Notes under the pieces: model-generated | What the model saw: only the letters and a program-made list of their open reading frames with translations | Told to the model about the DNA's origin: nothing | Databases searched by the model: none | Source of the DNA: Aquimixticola soesokkakensis | Lineage (GTDB): Bacteria; Pseudomonadota; Alphaproteobacteria; Rhodobacterales; Rhodobacteraceae | Reading direction: 5' to 3' | Assembly: GCF_900172375.1 (NCBI RefSeq) | Contig: NZ_FWFS01000009.1 | Location: forward strand, 1 to 64,000 | DNA length: 64,000 nucleotides | Position numbers and translations under genes: made by a program | In this document: positions 41,980 to 51,427 of the stretch, piece after piece | Numbering within the stretch: the first letter of the stretch is position 1 | Layout: every line of letters starts with the position of its first letter

Positions 41980-43919
41980 GTGCGCGCTCCTTCGATTTTG
42001 GCCACTTCAGCGGCGTGAATGGTGACATGGGGCTCGCCGGTCACATTGCGGGCGATGGTCAGGGCGACCAGTGCCGCCAGCGACAGCGCCGCCAGCCACC
42101 AGATCCACCAGATCACCGCAAAGCCGAAGATCGCCGCTGCGACCCCCATCAGGGGCGCATAGACCGAACTTGCGGGCAGGTGGATGTCCTCATAGGGGGC
42201 AGGGGCGGTGCGGGCCGTTTGCTTCATCTCGTAGAAGGCATCCAGATCGCTGACGTCGGGGATATGGGCAAAATTATACTCGGGAGGGGGCGAGGAGGTC
42301 GCCCATTCAAGCGTGCGCCCGTCCCAGGGATCGCCCGTGGTATCGGCCAGCGCCACGCGGTCGCGCACCGACACCCAAAGCTGGATTCCCAGGCAGATGA
42401 TCCCAAGCAGCACCAGCACCGCGCCAAAGCAGGCAAAGATCAGATAGGGCTGCCATGTGGCCACATCGTAATGTTCCATCCGGCGCGACATGCCCATGAA
42501 CCCGAGGGCATAGAGCGGCATGAAGGCGCAGTAAAAGCCGGTGAACCAGAACCAGAAAGCGCGCTTGCCCCAGACTTCGGACAGTTGGAACCCGAAGGCT
42601 TTGGGGAACCAGTACATATAGCCTGCGAAAAAGCCGAATAGCGCGCCCGGAACCAGCATGTTGTGAAAATGCGCCACAAGGAAGGTGGTGTTATGCATCA
42701 CATAATCGGCTGCCGGAATGGCCAGCAATACGCCCGTCATCCCGCCGATCCCGAAGGTGACCATAAAGCCCATGGTCCAGAGCATCGGCGAGGTGATGCG
42801 GATGCGTCCGCGATACATGGTAAACAGCCAGTCGAACACTTTGACGCCGGTGGGAATGGCGATGATCATCGTCGCGATGCCGAATGCGGCATTGACGTTG
42901 GCGCTTGAACCCATGGTGAAAAAGTGGTGCAGCCAGACCGTAAAGGACAGGACCGCAATCGCCATCGTCGCCCAGACCATCGAGACATAGCCAAACAGGC
43001 GCTTGGACGAAAAGACGGATACGACTTCGGAAAATACCCCGAAGGCGGGCAGGATCAGGATGTAGACCTCGGGGTGGCCCCACATCCAGAACAGGTTGGC
43101 GTATTGCATCTGGTTGCCGCCCGCCGCATTGGTGAAAAAGTGAAAGCCAAAGGTGCGATCAAGCGCCAGCATCATCGTCACCACCGTGAGCGCCGGAAAG
43201 GCAAAAACCATCAGGATCGACGAACACAGCGCCGTCCACACGAACATCGGCATCTGCATCAGACGCATGCCGGGAGCGCGCTGTGTCATGATGGTGGTGA
43301 CAAAGTTCACCCCCGAAAGCGTTGTGCCGATCCCGCTGATCATCACCGACCAGATCCAGTAGTCCACCCCTACGCCGGGCGAATATTGCGCGCCCGAATA
43401 GGGCGGGTAGCCTGTCCAGCCGGCGGTGGAAAACACGCCGATGACAAGGCTGAGCAGCATCAGAACCGCGCCCGCCGCCGTCATGAAAAAGCTCACCGCG
43501 TTCAGAAACGGAAAGGCCACATCGCGCGCGCCGATCTGCAGCGGCATGACGTAGTTGATCAGACCGGTCAGGAACGGCATCGCCATGAAGAAAATCATGA
43601 TCGTGCCGTGGGAGGAAAAGATCTGGTCGAAATGTTCGGGGGGCAGATAGCCCTCGTTGCCCATCGCGATGGCCTGTTGGGCGCGCATCATCAGCGCATC
43701 GATAAAGCCGCGCAGCAGCATGACCATCGCCAGAACGATATACATGATGCCGATTTTCTTGTGGTCCACGGTCGTGAGCCAGTCGGTCCAGAGCTTGCGC
43801 GTCCAGCCTTTGTAGAGGATCAGGGCCACAACCAGAAGCCCGCCTCCGACCGTTACGAGGGCGCCGGTAAAGGCAACCCAGCTATAAAAGGGGAGTGCAT
43901 CCCAATTTAGACGTCCCAT
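41976..43919 (-). CDS. cyoB: Cytochrome bo3 quinol oxidase subunit I
   Basis: 647 residues with the heme-copper catalytic core. Proton-channel glutamate and Cu-ligand His are in [15 protein letters not shown]; the paired CuB histidines are in [10 protein letters not shown]; the heme ligands are in [14 protein letters not shown]. The N-terminal extra segment and the C-terminal extra segments (about 590-620) are those of CyoB. It reduces oxygen with electrons from ubiquinol and pumps protons. The gene starts 21 bases after cyoA and overlaps cyoC. Confidence 0.95.
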   Translation of the reverse strand: MGRLNWDALPFYSWVAFTGALVTVGGGLLVVALILYKGWTRKLWTDWLTTVDHKKIGIMYIVLAMVMLLRGFIDALMMRAQQAIAMGNEGYLPPEHFDQIFSSHGTIMIFFMAMPFLTGLINYVMPLQIGARDVAFPFLNAVSFFMTAAGAVLMLLSLVIGVFSTAGWTGYPPYSGAQYSPGVGVDYWIWSVMISGIGTTLSGVNFVTTIMTQRAPGMRLMQMPMFVWTALCSSILMVFAFPALTVVTMMLALDRTFGFHFFTNAAGGNQMQYANLFWMWGHPEVYILILPAFGVFSEVVSVFSSKRLFGYVSMVWATMAIAVLSFTVWLHHFFTMGSSANVNAAFGIATMIIAIPTGVKVFDWLFTMYRGRIRITSPMLWTMGFMVTFGIGGMTGVLLAIPAADYVMHNTTFLVAHFHNMLVPGALFGFFAGYMYWFPKAFGFQLSEVWGKRAFWFWFTGFYCAFMPLYALGFMGMSRRMEHYDVATWQPYLIFACFGAVLVLLGIICLGIQLWVSVRDRVALADTTGDPWDGRTLEWATSSPPPEYNFAHIPDVSDLDAFYEMKQTARTAPAPYEDIHLPASSVYAPLMGVAAAIFGFAVIWWIWWLAALSLAALVALTIARNVTGEPHVTIHAAEVAKIEGART

Positions 43920-43940
43920 AGGGTGGTCACTTTCTCTGCG

Positions 43941-44987
43941 TCAGTCTGTCGTATCAGGTGAGTGGGGGGCGGCGCTTTGCGTCGCGGGGGCGGTGGCCGT
44001 GCCCTGCGCGTCGGGCGGCGCGACGCCGTCGGTCTCATAGGCGCTGGTGTCCTGTGCGCTGACGCCTTCGCCGTCTCCGGGCATCGCGCCCATGTTCGTG
44101 TGCGCGTTGGGATCGGCCATGCCCATGCTGGCCCCGCCCAGATTGTAGATCACCGTTTTGAACAGGGTGTCGGGAATATCGGCGTAGACTTCGGGGGCAA
44201 CGTCCTGAGTGGGTTTGGCGAGCTCCTGGAACCGCGCCATGTCCAACTCGCTGCCCTGCGATTTTGCCGCCGCGACCCAGGCGTCAAAGGCTGTGTCACT
44301 GACCGAGCGCGCTTCAAAGGACATGGCCGAAAAGCCGTCGCCGCTGAACATCGTGTTGCGGCCCATAAAGCTGCCTTCCTCATGCGCCATGAGGTTGAGT
44401 TCGGTTTCCATGCCGCCCATGGCATAAATCTGACCGCCCAAGGTCGGGATCATCAGCGCCGTCATCACCGTGCCCGAGGTCATGTGCAATTCCAACGGGC
44501 GGTTGACGGGAAAGACCAACTCGTTCACGGCGCCGATATCCTGATCGGGGTACAAAAACAGGTATTTCCAATCGAGCGAAATCACATCCACCCGCAGCGG
44601 CTCCTGGTCGCTGGCCAGCGGCTTGTAGGGGTCGAGCGCATGGGTGGAATTCCACACCATCACGCCAAGGATCACCACCAGAATGGCGGGAACCGTCCAG
44701 CAGATGGTTTCGATCAGATGCGAATTGTCCCACATCGGGGTGTATTTCGCGCCTTTGTCTGCGCGGTATTTCACCGCGAAAACGATGGTGAGCACGATCA
44801 CGGGGATCACGAGCACCAGCATCATGCCCAGGGCGGTAAACATCAGGTCGCGCTGGGCGATTGCCACGGGGCCTTTTGCGTCTATCACCGGAGACGAAAG
44901 AAAAGAGCACCCTGACAACAGGGTGAATGAGAAGCCTAGCGCCCAAGAAGCGCTGCGTTTTGCAAATGCCAAGGTCCTGTTCCGCAT
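43941..44987 (-). CDS. cyoA: Cytochrome bo3 quinol oxidase subunit II
   Basis: 348 residues. Lipoprotein signal with lipobox LLSGC (Cys26), two membrane helices, then a cupredoxin domain lacking the CuA ligands (IPTLGGQIYAMGGMETELNL), which marks a quinol rather than cytochrome c oxidase. The C-terminal 60 residues are Pro/Ala/Thr/Asp-rich and probably disordered. First gene of cyoABCD. The ribosome-binding site before ATG 44987 is weak. Confidence 0.92.
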   Translation of the reverse strand: MRNRTLAFAKRSASWALGFSFTLLSGCSFLSSPVIDAKGPVAIAQRDLMFTALGMMLVLVIPVIVLTIVFAVKYRADKGAKYTPMWDNSHLIETICWTVPAILVVILGVMVWNSTHALDPYKPLASDQEPLRVDVISLDWKYLFLYPDQDIGAVNELVFPVNRPLELHMTSGTVMTALMIPTLGGQIYAMGGMETELNLMAHEEGSFMGRNTMFSGDGFSAMSFEARSVSDTAFDAWVAAAKSQGSELDMARFQELAKPTQDVAPEVYADIPDTLFKTVIYNLGGASMGMADPNAHTNMGAMPGDGEGVSAQDTSAYETDGVAPPDAQGTATAPATQSAAPHSPDTTD

Positions 44988-45423
44988 GTTGTTCTATGTG
45001 GCTCGTTCTAGACCTGCGCTTTTGAGGGGAAAGGGGCAGAGGCGCGATTTCCCGCCGATCCGGCCTGCGACATTTTGGCAAAGGGTTTAAATTTTCCATC
45101 CTGCGGCGGTCTCGGTAAGAAAGTTGCTCGCCCAGCGGTACAGAGATCCGAAAAACGCCCGAAATCGAGCACCTGCATTGTTTCTAAGCAGAACAGTTGT
45201 CTCTTGGCTGTGCTTTTTGACAGCCCCAAAACCGACTCAGCGCGCGGCGCGTGCAATTAGGGCTGGAGGTGGCGCGCGTTTCCCCGCACACTGCACAACA
45301 TAGTCGGTGCGTGGTGTTGTTTCTTTTGTTTCAATGCCTTGAGGTGTGATCGGGAACAACCCGTTCCCCTCTGACCTCCGATTCAGGACCAAAATATTGC
45401 TTACGACCCCAAGGATTGCGCAG
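44988..45423. other. 436-base divergent regulatory gap upstream of cyoA, no gene supported
   Basis: It must contain the promoters of cyoABCD and the amidohydrolase gene. It holds one clean inverted repeat, GGGAAC-N5-GTTCCC at 45352-45368, 55 bases before the amidohydrolase start, and a weaker pair acaaca/tgttgt at 45295-45300 and 45315-45320. A TTGACA at 45217 on the plus strand has no convincing -10. Short open frames here lack support. Confidence 0.5.
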
Positions 45424-46257
45424 ATGCCTGAAACACACCGCCCGGATATCATCGATTGCCATTTGCATCTTTTGGACCCGGATCGCTTTGCCTATCGCAC
45501 GGACACAAAGTACCGCCCAGCGGGACAGGAGATCGGAACGCTCGCCCAGATGCGCGCGGTCTTCGCCGCCCATAACGTGACCCGCGCGCTCTTGGTCCAG
45601 CCCACCTCGGGCTATGGATCGGACAACCGCGCACTTTTGGATGCGCTGGCACGCTCGCAGGGGGCATGGCGCGGCATTGCCGTGGTCGAGGCCGATATCA
45701 GCTATGACGCACTCGCCGCGCTCAAGGCGCAGGGGGTGGTTGGCGTTGCCTATAACATGCCGTTTTACGCGCCGGGCTATTACGATGCCTTTGCCGGGGT
45801 GACGGAAAAACTTGTGGCGCTCGACATGGTGCTCGACATCCAGTTCGAGGGGGATGGGGTGTTCGAGGCGGCCCAACTGCTGGCCAAAACGCCCGTGCGC
45901 TGCGTGATCGACCACGCAGGTCGTCCCGATCTTGCGCAAGGCCTTTCGTCCAAGGCGTTTCGCGCGCTGTTGGCCCTGTCGGAACGCGCGGGCGAAACGG
46001 CGATCAAAATCAGCGGCCAGCATAAATATGCGGCTTTCCCGTGGCCCTTTGAACAGGCCGACCCCTATCTGCAGGCGCTGATGGAGGCTTTCACGCCCGA
46101 GCGCTGCATGTGGGGGTCGGACTGGCCGTTTTTGCGCGTTCCCGAGCGGGTGGATTACGCCACGCAGATCACGATTGCCGAGCGGCTTTTGCCCGATCCG
46201 GCGACGCGGGCCAAGGTGATGTCGCGAACCGCGCGCCGCCTGTATTGGGGCGATTGA
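45424..46257 (+). CDS. Amidohydrolase_2-family metal-dependent hydrolase
   Basis: 277 residues. The N-terminal metal site is IIDCHLHLLDPDRFAYR, then VIDHAGRPDL in the middle and MWGSDWPFLRVPER with the metal-binding Asp near the C-terminus. The family includes 2-pyrone-4,6-dicarboxylate lactonase, gamma-resorcylate decarboxylase and L-fucono-lactonase relatives. The strand order resembles the lactonase branch, but the substrate is unknown. ATG 45424 follows AAGGA at about 9 bases. It ends 4 bases from the convergent choV stop. Confidence 0.8.
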   Translation: MPETHRPDIIDCHLHLLDPDRFAYRTDTKYRPAGQEIGTLAQMRAVFAAHNVTRALLVQPTSGYGSDNRALLDALARSQGAWRGIAVVEADISYDALAALKAQGVVGVAYNMPFYAPGYYDAFAGVTEKLVALDMVLDIQFEGDGVFEAAQLLAKTPVRCVIDHAGRPDLAQGLSSKAFRALLALSERAGETAIKISGQHKYAAFPWPFEQADPYLQALMEAFTPERCMWGSDWPFLRVPERVDYATQITIAERLLPDPATRAKVMSRTARRLYWGD

Positions 46258-46261
46258 GCGC

Positions 46262-47308
46262 CTAGCGCAGCAACCGGTCCAGCAGGGATTTCGCCGTCAC
46301 CACGCCGATCTGCGCCCCTTCGCTGTGCACGCCAACGGGCAGGGATTGTTCGGTCATGCGTTGGGCAAAGGCCATCACGGGGGTTTCGGCCTCGACGCTG
46401 AATTGCACCTCGCCGCTGCCCTCCTGCATGACATCCTTGGCCCGCAAAAAGGTCAGCGGGTTGGAATGGGCCACGAATTCAGAAACATAGGCGTCGGCGG
46501 GGTTGCTGGCGATATCATTGGGCGTGCCGCATTGAATGATGCGCCCGCCCTCCATGATCGCGATGCGGTTGCCAAGTTTGAAGGCCTCGTCCAGATCGTG
46601 GGAAACGAAAATGATGGTGCGTTTCAGCTTGGTCTGAAGTTCCAAAAGCTCGTCTTGCAGCTTGGTGCGGATCAGCGGATCCAGCGCCGAGAACGGCTCG
46701 TCCATCAGCAGGATCGGCGCATCCGTGGCAAAGGCGCGCGCAAGGCCCACCCGTTGCTGCATGCCGCCCGACAGTTCGCTGACCTTGTTGTCCGCCCAAT
46801 CCGACAGGCCGACCAGATCCAGTTGCTCCAACGCCTTGGCGCGCAGTTTTTTCTTGTCGGTGCCGCCAAGTTCAAGCCCCAATCCGACGTTTTCGACCAC
46901 GCTGCGCCAGGGCAGCAGACCGAATTGCTGGAACACCATCGCCAGACGTTCGCGCCGGATGCGGCGCAGGTCGGCCGGGGCGGCGGCGGTGACATTGACC
47001 AGATCCGCGCCATCGCGCACATGAACCGCGCCGCGCACCACGGGGTTCAACCCGTTGATGCCGCGCAGCAGTGTGGATTTCCCGGAGCCCGACAGCCCCA
47101 TGAGCACGAGGATTTCCCCCTCTTCAATGTCGAGCGAGCAGTTGTGCACGCCCAGCACCTGACCGCATTCCTCCTGCACGGTGCTGCGGTCCAGACCGGC
47201 GTCCATATGGGGCAGGGCGCGCTGGGGATGGTCGCCAAACACGATGGACACATTGTCGATTTTGACGGCGATATTCTTGCCCGATGTCATAGCGGTTGCT
47301 TGCGTCAT
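46262..47308 (-). CDS. choV: Choline ABC transporter ATP-binding protein
   Basis: 348 residues. Walker A GLSGSGKST, Q-loop VFQQFGLLPWRS, signature LSGGMQQR, Walker B ILLMDEPFSALD and H-loop FVSHDLDEAF. The long N-terminal insertion with EECGQVLGVHN and the C-terminal regulatory region (about 280-348, one degenerate CBS-like part) are typical of ChoV rather than ProV. ATGA overlap with choW. Powers choline uptake. Confidence 0.9.
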   Translation of the reverse strand: MTQATAMTSGKNIAVKIDNVSIVFGDHPQRALPHMDAGLDRSTVQEECGQVLGVHNCSLDIEEGEILVLMGLSGSGKSTLLRGINGLNPVVRGAVHVRDGADLVNVTAAAPADLRRIRRERLAMVFQQFGLLPWRSVVENVGLGLELGGTDKKKLRAKALEQLDLVGLSDWADNKVSELSGGMQQRVGLARAFATDAPILLMDEPFSALDPLIRTKLQDELLELQTKLKRTIIFVSHDLDEAFKLGNRIAIMEGGRIIQCGTPNDIASNPADAYVSEFVAHSNPLTFLRAKDVMQEGSGEVQFSVEAETPVMAFAQRMTEQSLPVGVHSEGAQIGVVTAKSLLDRLLR

Positions 47309-48141
47309 GACGCGTCTCCCTTGTTCAGCATCCGGTCCAGAATGATCGCCAGAACCACGATCACCAGCCCGCTTTCAAAGCCCAGCGAGGTGTTGACCTG
47401 ATTGAGCGCACGCACCACCGGCACGCCAAGCCCGTCCGCCCCCACAAGGGCTGCGACGACGACCATCGACAGGGCGAGCATGATGGTCTGGTTCAGCCCC
47501 GCTTTGATCTGGGGCAGGGCATAGGGCAGTTCCGCTTTCAAAAGGACATCGCGTTTCGTGCCGCCAAAGGCCAGCACGGCTTCGGTCAGGCGGTCGGGCG
47601 TCGAGGCGACGCCAAGCTGGGTCATGCGGATCGGCGCGGGCAGCACAAAGATCACCGTGGCAATCAGGCCGGGCACCATGCCAATGCCGAAAAATACAAT
47701 GGCCGGAATGAGATAGACGAAGGTGGGGAGGGTTTGCATGAGGTCCAGAACAGGACGCAGGCCGCGATAGAATTTCGGGCGATGCGCCGCCGCAATGCCG
47801 ATCGGCACCCCGATGGCCATACAGACCACGCAGGCCGAAAGCACCAGCGTGAGGCTTTCGGTGGTTTCTTCCCAATAGTCCTGGTTGAGGATGAACAAAA
47901 AGCCCACAAGCACCAGCAAGCAGGTTTTCCAGTTGCGCTGCATCCCCCAGGTCAGTGCGACAAAGGCCAGCACGACCAGAAGCGGCGGGGGCGATTGCAA
48001 AACCCAAAGGATCGCGTCGATCAGGGTTTCCATCGCGACCGCCATGGCGTCCAGCGCGCCCTCGGCATTGTCGCGGATCCATTCGAACACCGCGCTGGCA
48101 ATATCCCCAACCGGTAGTTTTCGTTCAGTGAGCCACTCCAC
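47305..48141 (-). CDS. choW: Choline ABC transporter permease
   Basis: 278 residues with about six to seven membrane segments; LVVLAFVALTWGMQRNW and AIGVPIGIAAAHRPKF are typical of the ProW/ChoW group, and the coupling loop is EAVLAFGGTKRDVLLKAELP. The start is taken as the GTG at 48141, because AAAGGA lies seven bases before it; a longer reading from 48168 begins at TTG inside this leader. A hairpin terminator lies between choX and this gene. Confidence 0.85.
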   Translation of the reverse strand: MEWLTERKLPVGDIASAVFEWIRDNAEGALDAMAVAMETLIDAILWVLQSPPPLLVVLAFVALTWGMQRNWKTCLLVLVGFLFILNQDYWEETTESLTLVLSACVVCMAIGVPIGIAAAHRPKFYRGLRPVLDLMQTLPTFVYLIPAIVFFGIGMVPGLIATVIFVLPAPIRMTQLGVASTPDRLTEAVLAFGGTKRDVLLKAELPYALPQIKAGLNQTIMLALSMVVVAALVGADGLGVPVVRALNQVNTSLGFESGLVIVVLAIILDRMLNKGDAS

Positions 48142-48174
48142 AGCCAGTTCCTTTATTCTTTTCACCAATCACCG

Positions 48175-48204
48175 AAAAAGGCCCCGCCCCTTGGGGCGAG
48201 GCCT
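48175..48204 (-). terminator. Intercistronic attenuator-type hairpin between choX and choW
   Basis: On the minus strand a 12-base stem (48204-48193 with 48190-48179, one G-T pair) is followed by five T residues (48179-48175). It stands 18 bases after the choX stop and before the choW ribosome-binding site, so part of the transcripts should end here, leaving more binding protein than permease. Confidence 0.75.
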
Positions 48205-48222
48205 GATCAGACGTGCTGTTGT

Positions 48223-49134
48223 TCAGAGCCCGTAGGCGGCTTTTACAGCCGGCAGACCCGCGTCGCCCTCAAGCGTCGTTACGCCCTCAAGCCATGCGTC
48301 GAGGACACCGGGGTTGGCTGTGATATAGGCGCTTACCGCGTCATCGGCGTCTTCGCCATCGGTCAGGATCGCCCCCATGATCTGGCTTTCCATTTCAACC
48401 GTGAAGTCGAGGTTGGTCAGCAGCTTGCCCACATTGGGGCATTCTTGGGCAAAACCGGTGCGCGTCAGCGTGTTCACCACGCCCACGCCGCCAAAGAAAT
48501 CTTCGCCGCCGGTGAGGTATTCAAGGTCGAATTCGACGTTCATCGGATGGGGCGCCCAGCCGAGGAAAACGATGTCCTCGTTCTTGTCATAGGCACGGCG
48601 CACCTGGCTGAGCATGCCCTGCTCGGAGCTTTCCTTGACATCGAAACCGCCAAGGCCGTGGGTGTCGGCTTCGGTCAGGCTGATGAGGTAATCGTTGCCC
48701 TCATTGCCCGGCTCGATGCCGTAGATCGTGTCGTCCAGCGCGTCGGAGAAGGTCGCGATATCGGCGAAATCCTTGAGGCCTTTTTCATAGGTATAGGCGG
48801 GCACGGCGAGGGTGTAGACGGTGCCTTGCAGGTTTTCATGCAGGGACTCGATGGTGCCATCTTCGAGGTAGGGGGTCACAGCGCCCGATTGCGCGGGCAT
48901 CCAGTTGCCAAGGAAGATGTCGGTATCGCCACCCGAGAGGGAGGCAAAGGTCACCGGAACCGACAGGACCGACACATCGACCTTATAGCCCAGCGGCTCA
49001 AGGATCTGCTTGGCGATCGTGGTGGTGGTGGTGATGTCGGTCCAGCCCACATCGGAAAAGGACACCTCGGTGCAATCGGCAAATGCAGCGGTCGCGCAGA
49101 GCGCCAGAACGGAGGAAGATACCAAGATTTTCAT
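48223..49134 (-). CDS. choX: Choline ABC transporter substrate-binding protein
   Basis: 303 residues. Signal peptide MKILVSSSVLALCATAAFA, then DCTEVSFSDVGWTDITTTT, the start of ChoX-type proteins. Aromatic residues for binding the trimethylammonium group are seen in VGWTDI, GNWMPAQSG and FLGWAPHPMN. Periplasmic. First gene of choXWV, divergent from betI with a dyad operator between them, so choline via BetI probably controls both directions. Confidence 0.92.
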   Translation of the reverse strand: MKILVSSSVLALCATAAFADCTEVSFSDVGWTDITTTTTIAKQILEPLGYKVDVSVLSVPVTFASLSGGDTDIFLGNWMPAQSGAVTPYLEDGTIESLHENLQGTVYTLAVPAYTYEKGLKDFADIATFSDALDDTIYGIEPGNEGNDYLISLTEADTHGLGGFDVKESSEQGMLSQVRRAYDKNEDIVFLGWAPHPMNVEFDLEYLTGGEDFFGGVGVVNTLTRTGFAQECPNVGKLLTNLDFTVEMESQIMGAILTDGEDADDAVSAYITANPGVLDAWLEGVTTLEGDAGLPAVKAAYGL

Positions 49135-49161
49135 ACAGATCCCTGTTTTGAATTTTTAGTT

Positions 49162-49183
49162 ATTGATTGACGAGTCAATTAAT
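49162..49183. promoter_or_regulatory. BetI operator candidate between choX and betI
   Basis: ATTGATTGAC-GA-GTCAATTAAT, two 10-base arms with one mismatch. Position and AT-rich dyad agree with known BetI boxes near bet promoters. It overlaps the -35 element of the betI promoter. Confidence 0.6.
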
Positions 49184-49196
49184 AATGACCTATCTC
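49167..49196 (+). promoter_or_regulatory. Promoter of betICBA
   Basis: TTGACG (49167-49172), 18 bases, TATCTC (49191-49196), with the betI start at 49230. The -35 lies inside the dyad, so BetI binding would block it. Confidence 0.45.
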
Positions 49197-49229
49197 ACAA
49201 AAGCAAGCGATTGGCGTAAAGGGTGCTAA

Positions 49230-49913
49230 ATGTCAGTTAAGTCACGGAAATCAGAGGATGTGCGTCGCGCCGAACTGATCGCGGCGACGATTCGCGAGAT
49301 CGGTGCGTCCGGCACTTTGGAGGTCACGACCAGCCAGATCGCCAAAAGCGCAGGCGTCTCTCCGGGGCTTGCGTTCCACTATTTCAACGACAAGGAGGGG
49401 CTGTTCCTGGCGGCGATGCGCTCGATCCTGACCGATTACGGCCGCGACGTGCGGCTGGCGCTGAAAGGCACCCGCTCAGAGGACGAGCGGCTGCGCGCCA
49501 TCGTCCACGCGAGCTTCGGCATGACCAGTTTCCGGCGCGAGGCGATTTCGGCCTGGGTCAACTTTTATGCCCTTGCGCTGCGCTCCGTGCCCGCGCGCCG
49601 CTTGCTCTACATTTACCACCGCCGCTTGCATTCCAATCTTGTGCACGCGCTGCGCCCCAAAATCGACGGTCACGCCCCCGATGTGGCGCGCCGTGCGGCG
49701 GGTCTGATCGACGGGCTGTACCTGCGCTATGCGCTCGACACCGCCAGCGCGCATCGCACGGGCCGCGCGCTGATCGGCAAGGTCGATGGCTCCGAAGGGG
49801 CCAAAGACGTGCTGCGGGCGATCGCCGCCGAATGTGCGGTGCTGCGCGATGCCAGCGAACTGACAATTTCGACGCGCCCTCCGGCGCTTCTTGCCCCTAA
49901 TCCGAGGACCTGA
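49230..49913 (+). CDS. betI: TetR-family choline-responsive repressor
   Basis: 227 residues. HTH: AELIAATIREIGASGTLEVT, TSQIAKSAGVSPGLAFHYFN, DKEGLFLAAMRSI. The ligand domain matches BetI (WVNFYALALRSVPARRLLYI, YHRRLHSNLVHALRP). First gene of betICBA, with betC starting 1 base after its stop. Proposed to repress both betICBA and choXWV until choline is present. Confidence 0.92.
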   Translation: MSVKSRKSEDVRRAELIAATIREIGASGTLEVTTSQIAKSAGVSPGLAFHYFNDKEGLFLAAMRSILTDYGRDVRLALKGTRSEDERLRAIVHASFGMTSFRREAISAWVNFYALALRSVPARRLLYIYHRRLHSNLVHALRPKIDGHAPDVARRAAGLIDGLYLRYALDTASAHRTGRALIGKVDGSEGAKDVLRAIAAECAVLRDASELTISTRPPALLAPNPRT

Positions 49914-49914
49914 G

Positions 49915-51426
49915 ATGACCAAACCGAATATTCTGATCCTCATGGTGGACCAGTTGAACGGCACGCTGTTTGCCGACGGCCCTGCCGATTTTCTGCACAC
50001 CCCCAACCTGCGCAAACTTGCCGCGCGCTCGGTGCGGTTTGCCAATGCCTACACCGGATCGCCGCTGTGCGCGCCGGGGCGGGCGGCTTTCATGTCGGGG
50101 CAATTGCCCTCGCACACCGGTGTGTATGACAATGCGGCCGAATTCGGTGCGGATATCCCGACCTTTGCCCACCACCTGCGCCGCGCGGGCTATCGCACGG
50201 CCCTGTCGGGCAAGATGCATTTTGTCGGCCCCGATCAGTTGCACGGGTATGAAGAACGCCTGACCACCGATATCTACCCCGCCGATTTCGGCTGGACGCC
50301 GGATTACCGCAAGCCGGGCGAGCGGATCGACTGGTGGTATCATAACCTCGGTTCGGTGACGCAGGCGGGCGTGGGCGAAATCACCAACCAGCTTGAATAT
50401 GACGATGACGTTGCATTTCAGGCGCAGCAGTGGATTTACGATGCCGCGCGCAGCACCAATGCCGATCGTCCGTGGTGCCTGACCGCCAGTTTCACCCATC
50501 CCCACGATCCCTATGTGGCGCGCAAACGCTACTGGGATCTCTACGCCGATTGCGACCGGTTGGCCCCCAAGGAAGCCGCCTTGCCCTACGCCGAGCATGA
50601 CCCGCATTCCAAGCGGATTTTCGACGCGAACGACTGGAAGAACTTCACGATTACGCAAAACGAGATCGCGCGGGCGCGCCGGGCCTATTTCGCCAATATT
50701 TCCTATCTCGACGACAAGATCGGCCAGATTTTGCAAGTGCTCGAAGACACCGAGCAGGAAGCAATCATTCTCTTCGTGTCCGACCATGGCGACATGCTGG
50801 GCGAAAAGGGGCTTTGGTTCAAAATGAGCCTCTTTGAGGGATCGGCGCGCGTCCCGCTGATGATCTGCGCACCGGATCTGGAACCGCGTCTGGAAACGAC
50901 GCCGGTGTCGACCATCGATGTGTGCCCGACGCTGTGCGATCTGGTGGGCGTGGACATGGACGAGGTGAAACCTTGGACGGATGGCGAAAGCCTTGTGCCG
51001 CTGGCCAAGGGGGGCACGCGCAGCACGCCGGTGCGCATCGAATATGCCGCCGAGGCCTCCGAAGCGCCGCTGGTGTGCCTGCGCCGCGGCCGGTTCAAAC
51101 TGAACCTCTGCGCGCTGGACCCCGACCAGTTGTTCGACCTCGAGGCCGACCCCCAGGAGCAAACCAACCTTGCCGCTGATCCTGCCCATGCCGACACCCA
51201 CGCTGCGCTGCGCGCCGAGGCGCTGTCCTATTGGGATCTGGAGCGCTTTGACGCCGATGTGCGCAAAAGTCAGGCCCGCCGTCTGGTGATCTATGAGGCG
51301 CTGCGCGAAGGGGGCTACTACCCGTGGGACTACCAGCCGCTGCGCGATGCCTCCGAGCGCTACATGCGCAACCACATGGACCTCAACGTGCTTGAGGCCA
51401 GCAAACGCTTTCCCGCCGGAGACTGA
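49915..51426 (+). CDS. betC: Choline sulfatase
   Basis: 503 residues, usual length. Hydrolyses choline-O-sulfate to choline and sulfate. The type I sulfatase signature [14 protein letters not shown] gives Cys52 as the formylglycine precursor. Metal ligands are in ILMVDQLNG (start) and [13 protein letters not shown]. The C-terminal extension with [20 protein letters not shown] is specific to choline sulfatases. No signal peptide, so cytoplasmic; choline-O-sulfate must be imported, possibly by ChoXWV. GAGGA precedes ATG 49915. Confidence 0.93.
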   Translation: MTKPNILILMVDQLNGTLFADGPADFLHTPNLRKLAARSVRFANAYTGSPLCAPGRAAFMSGQLPSHTGVYDNAAEFGADIPTFAHHLRRAGYRTALSGKMHFVGPDQLHGYEERLTTDIYPADFGWTPDYRKPGERIDWWYHNLGSVTQAGVGEITNQLEYDDDVAFQAQQWIYDAARSTNADRPWCLTASFTHPHDPYVARKRYWDLYADCDRLAPKEAALPYAEHDPHSKRIFDANDWKNFTITQNEIARARRAYFANISYLDDKIGQILQVLEDTEQEAIILFVSDHGDMLGEKGLWFKMSLFEGSARVPLMICAPDLEPRLETTPVSTIDVCPTLCDLVGVDMDEVKPWTDGESLVPLAKGGTRSTPVRIEYAAEASEAPLVCLRRGRFKLNLCALDPDQLFDLEADPQEQTNLAADPAHADTHAALRAEALSYWDLERFDADVRKSQARRLVIYEALREGGYYPWDYQPLRDASERYMRNHMDLNVLEASKRFPAGD

Positions 51427-51427
51427 T

